DNA from: UBA2330 sp035443185
Lineage (GTDB): Bacteria > Bacteroidota > Ignavibacteria > Tepidaquicellales > Tepidaquicellaceae
DNA length: 26,372 nt
Assembly (NCBI GenBank): GCA_035443185.1
Contig: DAORRV010000046.1
Span: 1 to 26,372 of the forward strand
Direction: 5' to 3'
In this document: one piece after another, positions 22,836 to 26,372 of the stretch
Layout: each line of letters begins with the position of its first letter
Position numbering within the stretch: the stretch's first letter is position 1
Notes under the pieces: model-generated
Told to the model about the DNA's origin: nothing
Databases searched by the model: none
What the model saw: the letters and a program-made list of their open reading frames with translations, nothing else
Made by a program: the position numbers and the translations under genes

Positions 22836-24479
22836 TCATAATAATTCTTTGAATTTTTCCTCAACAGATAAAACTGCTTTTACAAACTCCATATATGAAT
22901 CCCGGAATTCAGGATTTATCCTTCCTAAGTATTGAGTTATATATTCCATTGCTATATAATTCTCTAGCCGATCAGTAATTACGATACTACTTTTACTTGT
23001 TTTGCCTACACGGCTTTGAAACTCAGGATGTTTCGCAAAAATGTAAACGGTATTTTCACGAATAATAGATCTTAATGGTTTTTTACTTATATCTTTGTGC
23101 GGATCATTTAGAGAATCAATTTTTAGAGTTAATGAATTCTTGTTTTGATGTAAATCTTCTTTTCCTCCCGGAAGAGTGATTTCGTAAATAGTATTTCTAA
23201 GTCTTTCCTTTTTGTTTCGGACTAGTGTTTTTTGAGTTTTGTTACCAGGAGTTAAAATTTGGTTCGAATTTCTTTGACGTATTTTATAGCCTTTGTATTT
23301 ATATGTCCTCATTTCGTCTCTATCTTCTCCCGTAGAACTTTTCGATGTTGAATCGTAATTGAAATCTTTCAAAGCATGATTTATTTTTGTTTCGAGATCC
23401 TTTAACGTTTCCGAAGTATCAAACTTAGAATGAGAATCAAATTGCTTGATTATATCATCTTCATAGGTTAGTAATGTTTGAAAAAAAGCTTTTGATAATT
23501 CAGTATTTTTAAATTCTTTTCTGTTTGGAGTGGGTTCCAGTACTCCAGTAATGTCTATGTAACCAGTAATGTTAGATCTAGACCATATCTGAAATTTTTT
23601 AACTGTCCGGAATTGTTCGATTTTTGAAATTTCTGTAACTCTTCTTCCTTTATATACAAAAAAAGGATATCGGTTGAATTCAGTATCTGCAGAAGCTATC
23701 AAAAAGATCTTTACTGGGTTATCACTGATGTCAATTTCTTTTATTGTTTTCTTTTTTTTACTGTGGGTTTTTTCCAAAGCAGATATGACTTTTACATATG
23801 TTTCACTGGAGTATTTCGAGTATTCAAAAGGAATACATTTTACTGCCGAATTTTTGCCATCCTTTAATGTTAGAGAAATTCCTTCCCGGTTTAAAATCAG
23901 TTCAAAATGTTTTTCGATTTCAGTTCTAAGCTCTTCAAAATTAATAGATTCAATTGTGTCAGGATTAAAATCTGACAACGTAAAAATAGTACCTGATTGT
24001 GAATTTTCCGGTGCGGAGGACTCTGAAATTTCGAATGTTGGTTTTTCATTGTCTGGTTTATTGAACGTATCCGTTGTTATCTCAAAAGAGTATTTTGTAT
24101 CAGAATTTTCTCTAATAGTTGAAACCTGAATTTTATTACAAATTGCAAAAAATGAAAACATCCCGAAACCGAACATACCATTTGTTTTTTGATCTTGCCT
24201 TTTAACAGATCTGAATATTGTAAAGGGTTCAGAAGAGTTTATTTCCATACCACTGCAGTTATCCTGGATAATAATTTTGAAACCATCATGTGTTGAATGA
24301 GTTTTGATTACTGATATTTCAATATTTCTGGAATAACTATTCTTATCGTAATATATTTCAGCTGCATCGATTGAGTTATCAATATACTCTGCCAGTATCC
24401 GGTATGGATCTATGTAATGAGATGCCTGCTGTATAATTGCTGCGTTATCGTACTGAATTTCTTTTGTAAATTTATCCAT
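22836..24479 (-). CDS. GHKL-superfamily ATPase (MORC/MutL/Hsp90-like)
   Basis: 547 residues. The N-terminal 200 or so residues form a Bergerat-fold ATP-binding domain. The N-box is EYIDNSIDAAE (31-41, catalytic Glu31 and Mg-binding Asn35), motif II is DNCSGM (73-78), and motif III with the lid is GMFGFGMFSF (101-110). Residues about 200-345 look like an S5-type transducer domain ending in a conserved-looking TGYIDITGVLEPTPNRKEF. Residues about 370-420 are low-complexity and charged, and residues about 430-547 form a C-terminal domain with YIFAKHPEFQSRVG. There is no histidine-kinase phospho-acceptor, topoisomerase or MutL C-terminal nuclease motif. Such paraMORC/Hsp90-like ATPases occur in mobile and defence loci. 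It is the second gene of the minus-strand operon with the ClpP-like gene, 50 bases apart and separated by a hairpin. The substrate or client is unknown. Confidence 0.85.
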   Translation of the reverse strand: MDKFTKEIQYDNAAIIQQASHYIDPYRILAEYIDNSIDAAEIYYDKNSYSRNIEISVIKTHSTHDGFKIIIQDNCSGMEINSSEPFTIFRSVKRQDQKTNGMFGFGMFSFFAICNKIQVSTIRENSDTKYSFEITTDTFNKPDNEKPTFEISESSAPENSQSGTIFTLSDFNPDTIESINFEELRTEIEKHFELILNREGISLTLKDGKNSAVKCIPFEYSKYSSETYVKVISALEKTHSKKKKTIKEIDISDNPVKIFLIASADTEFNRYPFFVYKGRRVTEISKIEQFRTVKKFQIWSRSNITGYIDITGVLEPTPNRKEFKNTELSKAFFQTLLTYEDDIIKQFDSHSKFDTSETLKDLETKINHALKDFNYDSTSKSSTGEDRDEMRTYKYKGYKIRQRNSNQILTPGNKTQKTLVRNKKERLRNTIYEITLPGGKEDLHQNKNSLTLKIDSLNDPHKDISKKPLRSIIRENTVYIFAKHPEFQSRVGKTSKSSIVITDRLENYIAMEYITQYLGRINPEFRDSYMEFVKAVLSVEEKFKELL

Positions 24480-24490
24480 TTATATAAAAT

Positions 24491-24513
24491 AGCGGTAGGC
24501 AGGACCTACCGCT
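24491..24513 (-). promoter_or_regulatory. Perfect intercistronic hairpin just before the GHKL start
   Basis: AGCGGTAGG (24491-24499) pairs with CCTACCGCT (24505-24513) around a 5-base loop. It lies in the 50-base gap between the ClpP-like stop and the GHKL ATPase ATG, with its base 11 bases before that ATG. On the minus strand only a short ATTTTATATA tract follows. It is therefore a partial attenuator, an mRNA-processing or stability element, or a translation modulator rather than a full terminator. Confidence 0.65.
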
Positions 24514-24529
24514 TTAGTTAATTTTTAAA

Positions 24530-25075
24530 TTAGGTTGCTTTTATTACTGGTTCTGCTTTTTTCGTTCTGCTATTTCTTTTTCGATACTTACTTTTAAATT
24601 TTTCAACTCTATCAATGATTTTAAGCTTTCTAGCTTGATTTGTATCAATTGCTTTTCCATTGATAATACATTCGAGAATTAATTTTTTCTTACCTGTAAG
24701 TTGAGTAAGTGTTTCGAAAATGTTTTTGTCAGATATATTTAAATCTTTTTCCTTACTTCCTTCTGGGTATGGAGATTCATTTAAAGTAAAAGAAGCAAAT
24801 TGACTTGCTACTCTTTCTCCTGGTTTTCCAGCTGCGGTTAGTATTGTTCCAGCTTCATTAATCTCCCCGCTAACATTAATTGCCAAGTCAACATTTTCGC
24901 TGCCGTGAATTAACTCTATTATTGCCATTGCATTCTCTAAATCACCAATAGTAGAATGAAGTTTTAAATTTAAGGTCTGCTGACCTTTTTGAGAATTGAG
25001 ATTGTTTATCTCCTCAACTATTTCTGTCGATTTTTCCTTGCTGAGGTCTTCTACCTCAATTTCTTTTTTAATCAT
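24530..25075 (-). CDS. Catalytically dead ClpP-fold protein
   Basis: 181 residues. Residues about 33-157 align with ClpP peptidase. LNLKLHSTIGDLENAMAI (35-52) matches the strand and glycine-rich oxyanion stretch that reads IYLYINSPGGSVTAGLAI in typical ClpP. Then VSGEINEAGTILTAAG (68-83) matches the catalytic-serine segment, GKPGERVASQFASFTLNES (83-101) the histidine segment, and ARKLKIIDRV (148-157) the C-terminal EYGLVD segment. Catalytic Ser is replaced by Glu74, His by Asn99 (same 25-residue spacing as E. coli Ser111-His136) and Asp by Gly140. The handle region is about eight residues shorter. The N-terminus lacks the ClpP propeptide and axial-loop region, and the C-terminus adds a basic tail (KSKYRKRNSRTKK). 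A structural or regulatory role is inferred: oligomeric scaffold, inhibitor or adaptor. It is the first gene behind a sigma-54-type promoter. Confidence 0.75.
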   Translation of the reverse strand: MIKKEIEVEDLSKEKSTEIVEEINNLNSQKGQQTLNLKLHSTIGDLENAMAIIELIHGSENVDLAINVSGEINEAGTILTAAGKPGERVASQFASFTLNESPYPEGSKEKDLNISDKNIFETLTQLTGKKKLILECIINGKAIDTNQARKLKIIDRVEKFKSKYRKRNSRTKKAEPVIKAT

Positions 25076-25243
25076 AATTATTTATGTTTAAATTTTTGAA
25101 ATTTACTTTTCCTTTTCTGGAATAGTACTTACGTGTTTCTTTTAGTTCTATGGAGCTTGGTTCGCGTTTATTTCTATTTATGTCTACATTGGTTTACCCT
25201 TTCTTAATAATTTATTTTATTAATACTTTCTACTCTATATAAA

Positions 25244-25259
25244 GCAATTGCTGTGCCAC
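25244..25259 (-). promoter_or_regulatory. Sigma-54 (-24/-12) promoter for the ClpP-like/GHKL operon
   Basis: Read on the minus strand, the site is TGGCACAGCAATTGCT. It has the -24 GG (25256-25257) and -12 GC (25244-25245) separated by exactly ten bases, and matches the TGGCAC-N5-TTGCW consensus at every conserved position. Transcription should start near 25232, giving a leader of about 157 bases to the ATG at 25075. A sigma-54-activator-type AAA+ gene is encoded divergently 100 bases away. The -12 half lies within the palindrome AGCAATTGCT (25243-25252). Confidence 0.75.
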
Positions 25260-25263
25260 ACTT

Positions 25264-25297
25264 AAAATGTCTGTTTTTTAAAGAAAAACGGCATTTT
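25264..25297. promoter_or_regulatory. Imperfect inverted repeat upstream of the sigma-54 promoter
   Basis: AAAATGTCTGTTTTT (25264-25278) is nearly complementary to AAAAACGGCATTTT (25284-25297), with one mismatch and one bulge. It lies directly upstream of the -24 element on the minus strand and between the two divergent genes. This suits a binding site for a regulator or a hairpin in the AAA+ gene's leader. Confidence 0.4.
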
Positions 25298-25358
25298 TGA
25301 ATTGCTATATATTCTAATAGTAATTATATTAATTCATTGTAGAATAAAATATTAGAAA

Positions 25359-26354
25359 ATGAATAAAGTTAAGCTTGATCCTGAATTAAATCCTAAAATT
25401 TTTAGAAAATTTTTAAATAAGGTAAAAAACACTGAGGAGTTCAAAAATATTTTCGAAGAAATTCATTCTGCATATCCAACTTTACCAAAATTATCTTTGG
25501 ATAAAAAAATATTACTAGAAAGTCTGAATCAAATTCCAGAATTTTTTCCGAAAACTTTTAAAGATTTTATTACTGAAGATCCTATGTTGAAAGAACAAAT
25601 TGAATATGCTGACTTCATAGCAGAATTTGATAAAAGTGTTTTGATTACTGGTGAAACTGGTACCGGTAAAGAAATTTTTGCTAAAGCAATTCATGCTTCG
25701 AGTAATAGAAAAGATAAGCCAATTATTTTTGTCAACTGTGCGGCTATTCCAAAAGAATTATTTGAAGCTGAAATGTTTGGAATTAAAGAAGGAACTGCAA
25801 CTGGGGTAAAAGGAAGAATAGGAAATTTTGAATTAGCTGATCAGGGTACTTTGTTCCTTGATGAAATCGGAGAATTACCACTTGAACATCAAACTAAACT
25901 GTTAAGGGTAATTCAAGAAAAAAAAGTTACTCAAGTAGGTTGCAATAAAGAAATTAAAGTTGATTTTAGATTAATTTGTGCTACAAATAAGAACATACTA
26001 GAAGTATTAGACAAAGAATTTAGAAGTGATTTGTATTACAGGATTAACAATATAGAAATAAATCTGCCGGAATTAAGAAATAGATCCAAAAGAGATATAG
26101 AATTACTTATCAATCATTTTCTTAATGAAATTAATAAAGAAATGGATGGAATAGAAAAAGTTACAATTGAAAAGTCAGTTGTTGATAAATTAAAGAAATA
26201 TAATTGGCCCGGTAATGTTAGGCAACTTCAATCATTTGTTAATAAAGCAGCATCATTGGCACTTTTCAAATCAAGTATTATAAATATTAAATTTATGAAA
26301 GACTATTTTCCTATGTACTTGAAAAAAAATAATAATGAAGTACAAAAAAACTAA
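25359..26354 (+). CDS. Sigma-54-activator-type AAA+ ATPase without DNA-binding domain
   Basis: 331 residues. Residues 1-90 form an N-terminal region without a recognised sensor domain. Residues about 92-320 form the bacterial enhancer-binding-protein AAA+ domain: Walker A GETGTGKE (98-105), the L1-loop position GTATGV (145-150) where GAFTGA is expected, Walker B TLFLDEIGE (164-172), the FRSDLYYRI segment with the Arg fingers (221-229), and sensor II WPGNVRQL (283-290). The usual C-terminal Fis-type helix-turn-helix is absent: the protein stops about 40 residues after sensor II. The Phe and first Ala of GAFTGA, which contact sigma-54, are changed (GAFTGA to GTATGV). It is divergent to the ClpP-like/GHKL operon, which has a sigma-54 promoter, so it is the obvious candidate activator, working from solution. 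A second gene begins 13 bases downstream. Confidence 0.9.
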   Translation: MNKVKLDPELNPKIFRKFLNKVKNTEEFKNIFEEIHSAYPTLPKLSLDKKILLESLNQIPEFFPKTFKDFITEDPMLKEQIEYADFIAEFDKSVLITGETGTGKEIFAKAIHASSNRKDKPIIFVNCAAIPKELFEAEMFGIKEGTATGVKGRIGNFELADQGTLFLDEIGELPLEHQTKLLRVIQEKKVTQVGCNKEIKVDFRLICATNKNILEVLDKEFRSDLYYRINNIEINLPELRNRSKRDIELLINHFLNEINKEMDGIEKVTIEKSVVDKLKKYNWPGNVRQLQSFVNKAASLALFKSSIINIKFMKDYFPMYLKKNNNEVQKN

Positions 26355-26367
26355 AAGGAATTAGTAA

Positions 26368-26372
26368 ATGAA
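26368..26372 (+). CDS. Start of a further gene, cut by the window end
   Basis: An ATG at 26368 follows the AAA+ stop by 13 bases. It is preceded by AAAAGGAA, one of the few good ribosome binding sites in the window, with the last G nine bases before the ATG. Only five bases are visible, so no product can be named. It is probably co-transcribed with the AAA+ gene and belongs to the same module. Confidence 0.5.

Larger units (their letters stand above)
21063..26372. mobile_element. Left part of an integrated genomic island inserted after mnmE
   Basis: Directly after mnmE the content switches from conserved genes to a tyrosine recombinase, an excisionase-like helix-turn-helix gene and unusual cargo: a GHKL ATPase, a dead ClpP-fold protein and a sigma-54-type AAA+ protein. 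The recombinase is at the edge next to the putative attachment site, as is usual for integrative elements. No transfer, relaxase or phage structural genes are seen, so whether it is a conjugative element, a satellite or a defence island cannot be told. The right end is outside the window. Confidence 0.65.

Noticed and set aside
23674..24129. 151-codon plus-strand frame opposite the GHKL ATPase gene
   Set aside because: It is antisense to a well-supported ATPase frame, shows no domain or start signal, and has the serine/valine/phenylalanine-rich look of a reverse-complement shadow.
22836..24479. GHKL protein as MutL, gyrase B or a histidine kinase
   Set aside because: The N-terminal ATP-binding motifs fit GHKL in general. 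There is no phospho-acceptor His domain, no topoisomerase TOPRIM domain and no MutL endonuclease motif in the C-terminal part.
25243..25252. AGCAATTGCT palindrome as an independent operator
   Set aside because: It is largely accounted for by the -12 half of the sigma-54 promoter; the symmetry alone is too short to claim a separate binding site.
1..26372. CRISPR array, rRNA or tRNA genes
   Set aside because: No regularly spaced direct repeats and no conserved rRNA or tRNA signatures were seen on either strand.

Overview
The window is an AT-rich bacterial chromosome segment that most likely comes from the Ignavibacteria / Chlorobi-Bacteroidota side of the tree. The main evidence is five secreted proteins that share the same C-terminal type IX secretion (T9SS) sorting domain. 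That domain starts with an N-Y-P-N-P-F-N-P motif and nearly always ends in L-K. Other support is the Thermus/Bacteroidota-like AsnS, the Bacteroidota-type tyrosine recombinase, and the general scarcity of Shine-Dalgarno sequences. No rRNA, tRNA or CRISPR array was found.

Layout. Bases 1-4800 hold housekeeping and accessory genes: asnS (minus), a small outer-membrane-like protein followed directly by a metallo-beta-lactamase-fold lipoprotein (plus), and an Ada-type alkylation repair protein (minus). Bases 5060-14935 are a cluster of T9SS-exported proteins on both strands: a seven-repeat FG-GAP propeller, two YCF48-like Asp-box proteins, a BNR/sialidase-like propeller, and an M6-like metalloprotease whose reading frame is broken near its N-terminus. 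Between them, at 7046-7165, is an unannotated-looking 39-codon membrane peptide ORF followed by a near-perfect intrinsic terminator. Bases 14940-18471 form a two-gene minus-strand operon of a sensor histidine kinase and a GT-C (family 39-like) membrane glycosyltransferase with a large soluble tail. An orphan FecCD-type permease and mnmE follow on the plus strand.

From the mnmE stop codon (21062) to the end of the window the gene content changes to that of an integrated mobile element. It has a tyrosine recombinase 163 bases after mnmE, a convergent excisionase-like helix-turn-helix gene, and then a cargo module. The location recalls islands such as SGI1, which integrate in the 3' end of mnmE (trmE/thdF). 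The right boundary is outside the window.

The cargo module is the most unusual part. A minus-strand pair encodes a ClpP-fold protein that has lost all three catalytic residues (Ser to Glu, His to Asn, Asp to Gly, in a largely gapless alignment) and a GHKL (MORC/MutL/Hsp90-type) ATPase. Upstream of the pair is a consensus sigma-54 (-24/-12) promoter. Divergently encoded is a sigma-54-activator-type AAA+ protein with no DNA-binding domain and a deviant GAFTGA loop (GTATGV). A further gene starts 13 bases after it at the window edge. I infer a regulated accessory system, possibly defence or stress related, in which the AAA+ protein controls the dead-ClpP/GHKL operon. I know of no described system with this composition.
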